Of a stretch of 64,000 nucleotides of DNA, positions 35,565 through 44,365 are shown piece by piece. The translations under genes were made by a program, and so were the position numbers. This stretch comes from JAEUMG01 sp963805405. Lineage in GTDB: Bacteria; Pseudomonadota; Alphaproteobacteria; Rhizobiales; Aestuariivirgaceae. The first letter of the stretch is position 1; the number at the start of each line of letters is the position of its first letter. Where the stretch lies: NCBI GenBank assembly GCA_963805405.1, contig CAWDUC010000013.1:1-64000 (forward strand), in the 5' to 3' direction. The notes below the pieces were generated by a model. That model saw only the letters and a program-made list of their open reading frames with translations. It ran no database searches and was not told the DNA's origin.

Positions 35565-36813
35565 ATGAAAATTGCAGTTTTGGGTGCGGGAATTGCCGGA
35601 ATTACAGCGGCTTACGAACTCAATCGCGACGGCCATGAGGTGACCGTGATCGAGCGGGAAACCGAGCCCGCCTCGTTCACCTCTTACGGCAATGCCGGTC
35701 TCTTCGCGCCGGCGCATGCCTATGCCTGGTCATCGCCGGCGGCACCCAAGATTCTGCTCAGGTCACTGTGGCGCAACGATCAGGCCTTGCGCTTCAAGCC
35801 CTCCGCCGATCCGGCCTTCTGGCGTTGGATGTGGCTGTTCTGGCAGCAATGCACGGTTGAGAATGCCGCACGCAACACCAAGCGGAAAGCGCGGCTGTGC
35901 AATTATTCGCAATCGGTTTTCCACGAGACCCTGGCGCGCGCGCCGGTCAAATATGACGGCAACAAGGGCGGGCTCCTTTATTTCTACCGCACGCCCGCTG
36001 CCTTCGAGGCGGCCGCCGCCAGAAGCCGGATCCTGCGCGAGGAAGGTTGCGAGATCCAATCGCTCGACCGCGATGGCGCCGCCGAGGCCGATCCAGCTCT
36101 GGCGCCGGTCAAGGACCGCATTGCGGGTGCGCTGTTCGCGCCCGCATGACGAGAGCGGCGATTGCCGGCTTTTCGCGCGCAACATGGCGGCATGGTTGAA
36201 AGGCCAAGGCGTTTACTTCCGCTTCGGTACGACTGTTTCGGCCCTGAAAACGGACGGCGACAAGGTCAGCGCGGTGCAAACCGATACGGGCGAAGTCGCC
36301 GCGGATGGAGTCGTGCTCTGTCTCGGCGTCTACACGCCGCAACTGGCGCGCCAGATCGGGCTCACTATCCCCGTTTATCCGGTCAAAGGCTATTCGATCA
36401 CCGCACCGGTCTCTGGCCGCAACAATCCGCCGACGATCGGCGGGGTCGATGAGGAGAACCTCGTCGCCTATGCGCCTTATGGCGATCGCGTGCGGGCCAC
36501 GGCGACGGCGGAATTCTCAGGCTATGACACGTCGCACAAGCCGTCCGACTTCGCGCACATGCTCAAGATCATGCACGAACTCTTCCCGTCGGGCGCCGAC
36601 TGGGGGTCTTGCGAGTACTGGGCGGGTCTTCGCCCCATGACGCCAGAGGGAACGCCGATCCTCGGGCAGGGGCGGTTACGCAATCTCTGGCTCAATACTG
36701 GCCTGGGCCACATGGGCTGGACCATGAGTCATGCAACGGCTCGGATCACCGCCGATCTCGTCGCCGGGCGGAAGCCGCAGATCCCATTGGACGGCGTTAC
36801 TGCCGTTACGTAA
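35565..36813 (+). CDS. dadA: D-amino-acid dehydrogenase-like FAD oxidoreductase (one frameshift)
   Basis: Membrane-associated flavoenzyme family that oxidises D-amino acids. Motifs: MKIAVLGAGIAGITAAYELN, VTVIERETEPASFTSYGNAG, GNKGGLLYFYRTP, later GVVLCLGVYTPQLARQIGL, VYPVKGYSITAPV, YWAGLRPMTPEGTPILGQG and LNTGLGHMGWTMSHATARI. The frame breaks near 36146: ALFAPA hits TGA, but HDESGDCRLFARNMAAWL continues one frame over; one extra G in CCCGCATGAC fits. About 415 residues is normal. It is divergent from the PuuB-like gene, with 45 bp between starts. Confidence 0.85.
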
Positions 36814-36883
36814 TCAGCGAACACATTCTCGCCTTATCGACTACCTACCCAGCCTCTCATTCCCAACAAGAACTGAGGACGAG

Positions 36884-37243
36884 ATGAGGGGTTTCTTAGC
36901 CTTTGCTGTTGCTTGCGTATTGTCAGTCGGCGTTGTTTCAATGAATTCGGTCGAGGAGGCTAAAGCCCAGTCAGGGGTCGCCTCCTACTACAAGAGCGGG
37001 AAGCGAACCGCCAATGGCGAGAAGTTCAATCCGAACGGTTATACCGCCGCGCACCGTACCCTCAAATTCGGGACGCGGGTCAAGGTCACCAATCTCCGCA
37101 ATGGCCAGTCGGTCATCGTCCGGATCAATGATCGCGGGCCGTTCATTCGCGGCCGGATCATCGATCTCGCCTATGGCGCGGCGCGCGCCGTTGGCCTGCA
37201 CCGCTCCGGCACGGCCAAGGTGGAAATGCTGGTGCTGAAGTAA
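36884..37243 (+). CDS. rlpA: RlpA-like septal ring lytic transglycosylase/DPBB protein
   Basis: A short secreted protein: signal peptide (FLAFAVACVLSVGVVS), then a double-psi beta-barrel domain, GVASYYKSGKRTANGEKFNP, AAHRTLKFGTRVKVTNLRNG and VIVRINDRGPFIRGRIIDLA. The Asp in NDRGPF and Glu in NGEKF correspond to active-site residues of RlpA, which cleaves naked peptidoglycan glycans. No SPOR domain follows (119 residues in all), as in many small alphaproteobacterial forms. GAGGACGAG precedes the ATG. Confidence 0.87.
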   Translation: MRGFLAFAVACVLSVGVVSMNSVEEAKAQSGVASYYKSGKRTANGEKFNPNGYTAAHRTLKFGTRVKVTNLRNGQSVIVRINDRGPFIRGRIIDLAYGAARAVGLHRSGTAKVEMLVLK

Positions 37244-37268
37244 GAGTTCACCAGCGCGTGCATAGTTT

Positions 37269-37364
37269 CGTCATCCTGACGAAAGTCGGGATCCATGGCC
37301 GGTCGAACGCGGCCACAAATCTCCTTGCGTGGAGAGTTGGGTCCCGGCTTTCGCCGGGATGACG
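37269..37364. repeat. Palindromic intergenic repeat, CGTCATCC type
   Basis: CGTCATCCTGACGAAAGTCG (37269 on) and the reverse complement of GGGTCCCGGCTTTCGCCGGG at 37339 on form arms of about 26 bp with few mismatches, spanning 96 bp. This family is frequent in rhizobial and sphingomonad intergenic DNA. It lies between rlpA and the convergent DUF2277 gene. Confidence 0.75.
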
Positions 37365-37388
37365 GTTTGGGCTCGAAGGCTGGCCGCG

Positions 37389-37655
37389 CTACGCATATCG
37401 CAGCTTCGCCCTGGCGCGGGCTTTGTTCGCCTCGATCACGCGATCGCGCGGCGGCTGAGCGGTTGCGAGCGAGGCGAGAAGTTGGCGGGCGCTCACAGTT
37501 ACTTCGTCGACCGCGCGATTAAACACGGCCTCATTCATCTTCGAAGGATGCGTAAAGCCCGAGACCTTTCGCACGAACTGCAAGGCCGAAGCCCTGATCT
37601 CATCTTCGCTCGCCGGCGGCTCAAAATTGAACAGCGTCTTGATGTTACGGCACAT
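37389..37655 (-). CDS. DUF2277 protein
   Basis: An 88-residue protein starting MCRNIKTLFNFEPPASEDEI and continuing RASALQFVRKVSGFTHPSKM, the conserved DUF2277 signature; it ends with basic residues. The start at 37655 is fixed by the invariant MCRNIKTL beginning. Function unknown. It is common in alphaproteobacteria. Confidence 0.9.
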   Translation of the reverse strand: MCRNIKTLFNFEPPASEDEIRASALQFVRKVSGFTHPSKMNEAVFNRAVDEVTVSARQLLASLATAQPPRDRVIEANKARARAKLRYA

Positions 37656-37740
37656 GACAATCTCCTCGCAGGCAACCCGCGCATCAGAGATAGGCATCAT
37701 CGGCGATGACTGCCAGAACCAGCTGACGCGGCGCCCGCAA

Positions 37741-38325
37741 TCAGTGGTGAGGATTACCTCCGCGGGCGATCATCAAATGGTGCTCCTGATGATGCATACC
37801 GACTGTTAGAACTCCAAAGAGCCCCAAGGCACTGAGCTTCTTCAGCTCGGCCTGCGGAACAGTCACCGCCATGAATGCGCCATTCGCCGTCTCGACAGCC
37901 GTGAACCGCCAGCCATTCAAGCCATCCACAGTTGCCGCGTGGGCGGTAATCATGCGGCGGATTGAACTCCTGACGGGCTCTTCGCCAGTGATCACGAACT
38001 TGATGCCGCCAGCGATTGGCTCACTGCTGACCTGCGCGTGCAGTGTGACGGCGTCCATATCGACGAGATGCTCACGGAGAGCATTGATATTCACGCTCCC
38101 CCAGTCCGTATCGGGATCGGCTTCCAAAATGCCGACAATCTCCTCGATCGCCGCGAAAGCGGATTGCCCGGCTTCCTTGGGCGCAGGCGTGGTCACCTGG
38201 CCATGCATTTTCGAGTGGTCCATCATGTCGTGAGAATTCATGGTCGATGAACCATCTTCGGCAGTCTGCGCCAGTGCGGCCGCTGGCATGAGGAACAGTG
38301 CGAAGGCGAGGGTGCGCAGCAGCAT
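37741..38325 (-). CDS. Exported Met/His-rich hypothetical protein
   Basis: About 194 residues with a clear signal peptide (LRTLAFALFLMPAAALA). The mature N-terminus has NSHDMMDHSKMHGQ, a Met/His stretch like periplasmic metal-binding segments, and the C-terminus ends GMHHQEHHLMIARGGNPHH. The centre (EEIVGILEADPDTDWGSVNI, NALREHLVDMD) is unassigned. Copper or other soft-metal binding is plausible from composition only. RBS AGGAGA precedes the start. The Crp-like regulator at 38376 is divergent, 50 bp away. Confidence 0.72.
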   Translation of the reverse strand: MLLRTLAFALFLMPAAALAQTAEDGSSTMNSHDMMDHSKMHGQVTTPAPKEAGQSAFAAIEEIVGILEADPDTDWGSVNINALREHLVDMDAVTLHAQVSSEPIAGGIKFVITGEEPVRSSIRRMITAHAATVDGLNGWRFTAVETANGAFMAVTVPQAELKKLSALGLFGVLTVGMHHQEHHLMIARGGNPHH

Positions 38326-38375
38326 GGCAAGTCTCCTGTTTCGCGGATACTTGCCATACCTACTAGAAATCAAAC

Positions 38376-38915
38376 ATGATAGAGATCATGGACGACGGCC
38401 TCCTCTCCCTTCTCCGAAAATTGCCTGGACGCAATATGATATTTTCCGCGGGAGCGGCGGTTTTCCGTGTCCGGGACCCGGTGCGCAATCTCCATATCGT
38501 TTGCGAGGGGCACATACATCTGGTGCGGCACCAGGCCGATGGATCAGCTCTCATCCTGCAAAGAGCCGAGAACGGGGATGTTCTGGCGGAAGCGTCGCTC
38601 CACTCGTCTCACTATCATTGTGACGCCATAGTGAAATCAGACAGTCAGACGTGGGCGTTAAAGCGATCGGAATTGCGGAGGCAACTACAGCTCAATCCAA
38701 CTCTGTCAGAGGCTTGGTTTCAACATCTCGCCCGCGAGGTGCAGCGTGCCCGTCTCCATGCCGAAATCCTGTCCTTGAAGACCGTGGCGGCCCGACTCGA
38801 TGCCTGGATCGGCTGGCATGGAGCGGCTCCAGAAAGAGGGTTCTGGGCAACGACAGCCCAACAGATCGGCATCAGTCCGGAAGCCCTTTATCGTGAAATG
38901 GCCAAACGGCGCTGA
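38376..38915 (+). CDS. Crp/Fnr-family transcription regulator
   Basis: A 179-residue regulator with an N-terminal cNMP-type sensor barrel (FSAGAAVFRVRDPVRNLHIV, LHSSHYHCDAIVKSD) and a short C-terminal helix-turn-helix (FWATTAQQIGISPEALYREM). The ligand-binding GE..A..R pattern of true cAMP receptors is replaced (ENGDVLAEASL), so it probably senses something other than cAMP. No Fnr-type N-terminal cysteines exist. It is divergent from the Met/His-rich exported protein and is a candidate to control it. Confidence 0.8.
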   Translation: MIEIMDDGLLSLLRKLPGRNMIFSAGAAVFRVRDPVRNLHIVCEGHIHLVRHQADGSALILQRAENGDVLAEASLHSSHYHCDAIVKSDSQTWALKRSELRRQLQLNPTLSEAWFQHLAREVQRARLHAEILSLKTVAARLDAWIGWHGAAPERGFWATTAQQIGISPEALYREMAKRR

Positions 38916-39187
38916 TGGTCGCCTAGCCATTGCGACGAAGAACGAGAAGCCGATGACGGCGAAAGCCGCGAAGGCCGCACCGGCAGGTGCTCTCAGGGCC
39001 AATTGCATCCCATAGCGCACTGGCGATCACGCCTTCGCCAAGATCCGCTTGGTATGACCGATCCCCGATGTTGGTCCATTTCCGACCTGCTCCTGACTTC
39101 AGATGACGTCGGAAATCAGCCCGAACCCGACTTCAACCTGCGGAACAGCCGCGCGGTTATGCGTTCACGAGCTATCCTAAGAAAGCC
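38916..39187. other. Intergenic stretch, no supported gene
   Basis: Between the Crp-like gene and the 3' end of the leftward amidase. One short leftward frame near 38924-39008 has a hydrophobic run (AGAAFAAFAVIGFSFFVAMA) but no ribosome site or clear stop context, so it is not called. Confidence 0.45.
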
Positions 39188-40620
39188 CTAGAGGCTAGGC
39201 CGCCGCTCCTTGGTGGTGAACCACGGACCGGCGGCTTTTTCATAGGCCGCGGCGGCACGGAAGACGTCGCCGTCGCAATAGGTGCGTCCGACGATCTGGA
39301 TGCCGGTCGGCACGCCATTCTTGGCGCGGCCCGAGGGAACGGAGAGAACCGGGCAGCGGCTCATGGTGTTGAAGGGCGTGGTCATCACCCAGCCCAGGAA
39401 GGGATCGACTTCCTTGCCATTGATCTTGACCTTCATCTTGGTGTGATCGAAATCGGCAACCACCGCCGGCAATGCCGTGGTCGGGCAGACGAGCACGTTA
39501 TACTTTTCGAGCGTCGGCCCCAATGTCGAATACATCCTGTTGGCGACGTCGAGCGTTGCGACGAAATCGGCCGCCTTGGATTTCTGGCCCTTCTTGGCGA
39601 AGTCGCGCGCGTAAGGCGTCATGAGTTTGCCATGGGTCTTGAGCAGGCGCGACAGCGAAGCGCCGAAGAGATGTTCAAGATAGGTCATGCCGGCTTCGAG
39701 CACTTCCGGCGTCCAGCCGAGATCGACTTCCTCGACGGTCGCGCCCAGTGAACGGAAGACGTCCAGCGCGGCGAGCGTATTCTTCTGGACTTCCTTGTCG
39801 ACCTCGAAGGCGCCGAGCGTCATGGAGAAGGCGATCTTCCAATCCTTGATGGGCTTGAAGGTAGTCGGCAGCGTCAGCTTCGGGCGCAAGCGTCGAGATA
39901 TCGAGCGGGCTCGGGCCCGCCATGATGTTCTGCAGGATGATCGCATCCTCGACATTGCGGGCGAGCGGACCGGTATGACAGTAGAAATCGAGATTGAACG
40001 GCGGATCATCCGGGTTGCGGCCATAGGGCGGCTTGTAGCCGACGAGGCCGCAGGTCGAAGCCGGGATGCGGATCGAGCCGCCGATGTCGGAGCCGGTGGC
40101 GATCGCCGATGTGCCGGACGGCGAGCGAGGCGGCGGTGCCGCCCGAAGAGCCGCCCGGCGTATAGCGCGGATTCCACGGGTTGCGGGTGACGCCCCATAA
40201 TCTCGACCATGTAAAACCGGCGCAGGAGAATTCGGGCGTCGCGGTCCTGGCATGGACGATGCCGCCCGCCTTCATGATCCGCTCATTCATCGGCGAGGTG
40301 TGCTTGCCGACATAATCCTTCATGATGAGCGAGCCCTGCGAGGTGGGCTTGCCCTCGATGTAGCTCTCATCCTTGATGCCGATCGGCAGGCCTTCCAACG
40401 CGCGAATGCGGCCGTCGGTCTTCATGTATCGGCTTTCAGCCTTCTTCGCCAAATCCATGGCTTCGTCGAAATGCGTATAGGTGAAGGCGTTGATCTTCTT
40501 CTTCGTCGCCTCGGCGCGGGCAATCACCGCCTTCATCAAGTCGACGGGGGAAAGCTTCTTCGCCTTGAAGCGGCGTAGCGCCTCGCCAGCCGGCAGATAG
40601 CAAAGATCGAGATCGGTCAT
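39188..40620 (-). CDS. Amidase signature family enzyme (two frameshifts)
   Basis: An amide hydrolase with a Ser-cisSer-Lys triad: Lys in LEGLPIGIKDESYIEGK, and the Gly/Ser motif YTPGGSSGGTAASLAVG with ATGSDIGGSIRIPASTCGL. The C-terminal half has FSMTLGAFEVDKEV, LVCPTTALPAVVADFDHTK and NGVPTGIQIVGRTY. Shifts occur near 40125 (after SLAV) and near 39890 (after LAPE/RPKL). About 477 residues overall. It is paralogous to the amidase at 47406-48974. It is the third gene after the terminator downstream of the polyamine-type importer, in a tight leftward group with the NylB-like and isochorismatase-like genes. Confidence 0.85.
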
Positions 40621-40633
40621 CTTGGTTCCCCCG

Positions 40634-41848
40634 TCAGAGCGCGGCAGCGATGGCGCGAATGGCCTTCAATGTCGCGATGTTGTAGTTCACATTGAGAAAA
40701 TCGGGCCAGCTCGAAAGCTTTACGGCGACGAGATCAAGGTCCCAGTTCACATAGATGAGCTGGCCGAAGACGCCGCGCGCCATGATCGAGCGCGATTGCG
40801 GATCCTCGATCCAGAACTGATTGCGATAGGCGCCTTGCGGCAGCGACAAAGTATAAGGTTCGCGGAAGAGCGTGTGATCCGCATTGCGCGTTGCCTCGAC
40901 CCAGGCTGCGGGAATGACGTCATTGCCCTCGACCTTTCCGTGATCGAGATAGAGCTGGCCGAAGCGGGCATAGTCACGAAGGCAGGCATTGAAGCCGCCA
41001 CAGCCAAGCGCATATCCGGCCGGATCGACGGTGAAATTGGCACTCTCCTCGACACCGATCTTCTGCCAGAGTTCTTCGGAAACAAGCTGCGGCAAGCGCT
41101 TGCCGGTAACGCGTTCCATGGCGAAGGCGAGGACATCGGTTTCGATCGAGCGGTAAGAAAAGAGCGCGCCATGCGGCCTAATCGTTTCCGTCAGGGTCTC
41201 GATCAGTTCCCACGTGTGATGCGGCCAGCGGAATAGCGGATCGGTATTGGGCGGTATCGGCTTCCAGCCATCGGCAACGTCGAGCTTGCCGATATCGGAA
41301 TAGGGGTCGCTATAGTCTTCTCCGAAACGAACGCCGGTCGTCATGTCGAGGACCTGCTGCAAGGTGGCGCCGCGCCAGCCGGTATGGGTGAGCTCCGGAA
41401 GATACTCGGTAATCGGCGCGGCGGTATCGATCAGGCCGCGGCCAGCCAGCGCGCCGGCGGTTGCGGCGACGAACGATTTCCCGACCGATTGCGAGAGATG
41501 CAATGTGCGATCGTCCATATTGTTGAAGTAGCGCTCATAGGCGATGCGGCCGGATTTCAGCACGATGAAGCCGTCGGTATAGGTCTCATCGAGAAAATCG
41601 GCGAGCGTTGAAGGCGCGCCGTCGCTCAAGGCAACGGGAAGATGATCAAGATCGCGATCGTCGCGCGGCAAAGGACGCACCGGACCGCGGCCGCGCCAGA
41701 CCTCGGCAGTCGGCAGTATTTCGCGGACATGCTGGAAAGACCAGCGATTCCAGGGTGCGTGATCCCAGTCGATGCGCGGCGGTATCAGGCGCGGCGGTGA
41801 GCCTTCCATGATCGGCAAGGGTGCATCGGAATTGCGATAACTCGGCAT
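40634..41848 (-). CDS. Serine hydrolase of the beta-lactamase/NylB (6-aminohexanoate-dimer hydrolase) type
   Basis: A 404-residue class C beta-lactamase-fold hydrolase. The SxxK nucleophile motif lies in LHLSQSVGKSFVAATAGALA, the Tyr motif in FSYRSIETDVLAFAME, and a GxG-type region in GYALGCGGFNACLRDYARFG. Layout matches NylB-like carboxylesterases/amidases more than true beta-lactamases. No signal peptide is seen, so it acts in the cytoplasm. It is flanked at 13 and 9 bp by the amidase and isochorismatase-like genes: three amide- or ester-hydrolysing enzymes together. Confidence 0.85.
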   Translation of the reverse strand: MPSYRNSDAPLPIMEGSPPRLIPPRIDWDHAPWNRWSFQHVREILPTAEVWRGRGPVRPLPRDDRDLDHLPVALSDGAPSTLADFLDETYTDGFIVLKSGRIAYERYFNNMDDRTLHLSQSVGKSFVAATAGALAGRGLIDTAAPITEYLPELTHTGWRGATLQQVLDMTTGVRFGEDYSDPYSDIGKLDVADGWKPIPPNTDPLFRWPHHTWELIETLTETIRPHGALFSYRSIETDVLAFAMERVTGKRLPQLVSEELWQKIGVEESANFTVDPAGYALGCGGFNACLRDYARFGQLYLDHGKVEGNDVIPAAWVEATRNADHTLFREPYTLSLPQGAYRNQFWIEDPQSRSIMARGVFGQLIYVNWDLDLVAVKLSSWPDFLNVNYNIATLKAIRAIAAAL

Positions 41849-41857
41849 TTCATTCCC

Positions 41858-42439
41858 TCAAAGCGTCATTCCGGCAGGCGGGTTGTCGGCCAGATCAGTG
41901 ACGCGATCGCGATAGGTCGAGAGATCGCGCACCCACTCGTAGAAAATACCCTTGGTGCTGGTGATGCGAATTCCGGCATCGCGCAGGCGTTCGACGCCAT
42001 CATGATGATGCGGCGATGGCGAGCCGCAGGCATCGGCAATAACGGTGACGTCGAAGCCTGCCCCGGCAAGACCCAGCGCCGATTGCGCGATGCAGACATC
42101 GGTTTCGAGTCCGGTCAGAACGAAACTGCGACGGTCCAAGCTTGCGACGGCATCACGAATGTCGTCCTGGCCATAAAGACCGAAGACCATTTTGTTGTGG
42201 ATATGCGTTTGCGGCGGGAAGGCGGTGGCGAGCGCCGGCACCAGGGGGCCGTTGCGGTTCACGTCCTCGGCGGTGGCGAGGATCGGAATGTCGAGCCGCG
42301 CAGCAACCTTCACCAGCCACAGGATGCGCGATACCAAGGCGGGGCGCTCATGCAATGGCAGCTTGGCGAGGAAATTCTCCTGGACGTCGATCACGCCAAG
42401 ACAAGAGTCGTTGCGGTCGACAAGGGAAGCGCGATTCAT
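41858..42439 (-). CDS. Isochorismatase-family cysteine hydrolase
   Basis: A 193-residue alpha/beta hydrolase of the nicotinamidase/isochorismatase group. The triad is visible as Asp in LGVIDVQENFL, Lys in HIHNKMVFGLYG and Cys in LTGLETDVCIAQSALGL. The order of spacing fits amidases such as YcaC-like or nicotinamidase-like enzymes; substrate unknown. Its ATG lies 14 bp past the terminator that follows the binding-protein gene, so it begins a second leftward unit or is expressed by read-through. Confidence 0.85.
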   Translation of the reverse strand: MNRASLVDRNDSCLGVIDVQENFLAKLPLHERPALVSRILWLVKVAARLDIPILATAEDVNRNGPLVPALATAFPPQTHIHNKMVFGLYGQDDIRDAVASLDRRSFVLTGLETDVCIAQSALGLAGAGFDVTVIADACGSPSPHHHDGVERLRDAGIRITSTKGIFYEWVRDLSTYRDRVTDLADNPPAGMTL

Positions 42440-42444
42440 GTGGG

Positions 42445-42478
42445 AAATGAAAAGCCCCGGCAGTTGCCTGCCGGGGCT
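42445..42478 (-). terminator. Rho-independent terminator after the polyamine-binding protein gene
   Basis: AGCCCCGGCAG (42453-42463) pairs with CTGCCGGGGCT (42468-42478) as an 11-bp perfect stem with a 4-base loop. On the - strand TTTCATTTC follows. It lies between the binding-protein stop (42491) and the isochorismatase start (42439). Confidence 0.85.
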
Positions 42479-42490
42479 CGCTTGAGGGGC

Positions 42491-43525
42491 TTACTTCTGA
42501 AGATCGGTCCAGATGCGGGTATAGAGCTCCTGGACTTCCGGCGGGCAGGTCAATGAGAACACGCCCTTGTCGACGAATTCGGCCGGAACGACGATTTCCG
42601 GCGCCGTCTTCATGTCTTCCGGCATGAAGGCTTCCGAGCCCTTGATGCCATTGGCATAGCGCGCGAAGGCCGAGATCATCGCGGCGTTTTCCGGCGCCAT
42701 GATGAAGTTCTGGAAGAGTTTGGCATTGTCGATGTTCTTGGCGTCCTTGAGGACCGCGACATTGTCCATCCAGATCGGATAGCCTTCCTTGGGATAGCCA
42801 TAGACGATCTTGTCGTTCTGGAGCCGGGCGCGGAAGGAAGCACCGTTCCAGTTCACGCCGGCCGAGAGATCGCCCTTGGCGTATTTCTCGACATTGCCAT
42901 AGTCCATCGAAATCCACTTGGGCTTGGCCGCGACGAGCGTGTCGCGAACTTTCTTCAGGACTTCCTTGTCGCCGGTGCAGGGGGTGCCGCCGACATACTG
43001 GATCGCCAACTGCATGACGTCGGCCATTTCGGGGACGACATTGACCTTGCCGACGAGTTCGGCCGGCGGATCGAGGAAGATCGCCGAAGTATTCGGATCG
43101 CCGGCATAGACGCTCTTGTTCACGGTGACGCCGGTGGTTCCCCACTGCCACGGTACGGTATAATGGCGACCCTGATCGAAGGGCACGTCGACCCACTTCG
43201 GATCGATATTCTTGAAATTCTCCATCTGGTCCGGACGGCTCTCAAGCAACAGTCCTTCATTCACCCAGATCGGCACGAAGCTTGCCGACGGCACCACGAT
43301 ATCGAAGCCATGGCCCCCGGCGCGGATCTTGGCGAGCGCGGTGTCGTTCGAGTCGTAATCGGTGACGGTGACCTTGACCTTGTAAGTATCCTCGAACTTC
43401 TTAATGAGCTCGGGGCTGGTATAGTTGCCCCAGTTGAAGATATTCAAGTCGCCATCCGCCAAGGCGCTGCCGGCGGTAGCGAGCATGCTCGCGCCGAAGA
43501 CGGCGCCCATCAATTTCCACTTCAT
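42491..43525 (-). CDS. potF: Polyamine-type periplasmic substrate-binding protein
   Basis: Binding protein of a spermidine/putrescine-type importer, 344 residues. Signal peptide (WKLMGAVFGASMLATAGSAL), then DLNIFNWGNYTSPELIKKFE, the family opening, VTDYDSNDTALAKIRAGGHG, FDIVVPSASFVP, YTVPWQWGTTGVTVNK and VNVVPEMADVMQLAIQYVGG. Trp/Asp/Glu residues typical of the amine-binding cleft are present, but putrescine, spermidine and other amines cannot be told apart. RBS AAGGAGG before ATG. Last gene of the leftward ABC operon; a terminator follows. Confidence 0.9.
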   Translation of the reverse strand: MKWKLMGAVFGASMLATAGSALADGDLNIFNWGNYTSPELIKKFEDTYKVKVTVTDYDSNDTALAKIRAGGHGFDIVVPSASFVPIWVNEGLLLESRPDQMENFKNIDPKWVDVPFDQGRHYTVPWQWGTTGVTVNKSVYAGDPNTSAIFLDPPAELVGKVNVVPEMADVMQLAIQYVGGTPCTGDKEVLKKVRDTLVAAKPKWISMDYGNVEKYAKGDLSAGVNWNGASFRARLQNDKIVYGYPKEGYPIWMDNVAVLKDAKNIDNAKLFQNFIMAPENAAMISAFARYANGIKGSEAFMPEDMKTAPEIVVPAEFVDKGVFSLTCPPEVQELYTRIWTDLQK

Positions 43526-43564
43526 AAGTTTCCTCCTTGTTACTCACCTTAGTGGTGATGCAAT

Positions 43565-44365
43565 CTACTGCCTCTTTCGGCTCAAAAAGAAGAACAAAGT
43601 GACAATAACGACGGACAATATTAAGAAGGCTGTCGAAATTGCGTTCATTTCCGGCGTAACGATACGTCGCAATTGGCCAAGCATATAGGTCGGCAGGGTG
43701 TCCTGGCCGCCTGACTTGACCAGTTCGGTAATGACCACGTCATCCAGCGAAATCACGAAGGCCAGCATCATCCCGGCAATGATCCCCGGCCAGAGCAAGG
43801 GAAAAGTGACCCTCCTGAATGTTTTCCAAGGGGTGGCATAGAGGTCGCTCGCGGCGGTCTCGAGCGTCGTATCCATGCCTTCGAGCCGGGCGCGGATTGG
43901 CAGGTAGGCAAAGGGAATGCAGAAGGCGGTGTGGGCGGCGATCAGATAGCCAAGTCCTGTATACCCGGTCGCCGTCTTGATCGACGCAAAGAAGATCAGC
44001 AGCGCGATCGCTGTGACGATTTCCGGCACCATCAAGGGCATGTTGATCGCCGCATAGATGGCGGTGAGGCCGCGAAACGGCCGCGTCCGCGTGGTGGCGA
44101 GGGCTGCCATGGTGGCGACAACGGTCGAGATCACGGCCGCAAAAGCGGCGATGATCAGTGAACGGACCGAAGCGTCCTTAACCTGCTCATTTCCCCAGGC
44201 CTGGTAGTACCAGCGCCAAGAAAAGCCTTCCCAGATCGCAACCGAGGTTCCGGCATTGAAGGAGTAGAAGACCAAGGTCAAGATGGGCGCGTAAAGCATC
44301 ACGAAGCAGATGATCGCGATGGTCGTGAAGCCGGTCTGGCGCCGGACCGAGAAGCCGCTAGCCAT
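43565..44365 (-). CDS. potI: Polyamine-type ABC permease (PotC/PotI)
   Basis: Inner-membrane permease, about 266 residues with six hydrophobic segments. FTTIAIICFVMLYAPILTLV starts the chain, FYSFNAG follows, and the coupling region is ETAASDLYATPWKTFRRVTF with LLWPGIIAGMMLAFVISLDD, characteristic of PotC/PotI. ATG 44365 is preferred to 44374. It overlaps the end of the upstream permease gene. Confidence 0.9.
   Translation of the reverse strand: MASGFSVRRQTGFTTIAIICFVMLYAPILTLVFYSFNAGTSVAIWEGFSWRWYYQAWGNEQVKDASVRSLIIAAFAAVISTVVATMAALATTRTRPFRGLTAIYAAINMPLMVPEIVTAIALLIFFASIKTATGYTGLGYLIAAHTAFCIPFAYLPIRARLEGMDTTLETAASDLYATPWKTFRRVTFPLLWPGIIAGMMLAFVISLDDVVITELVKSGGQDTLPTYMLGQLRRIVTPEMNAISTAFLILSVVIVTLFFFLSRKRQ

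Noticed and set aside
38924..39008. Small leftward membrane peptide
   Set aside because: One hydrophobic stretch only, without ribosome site or conserved end.
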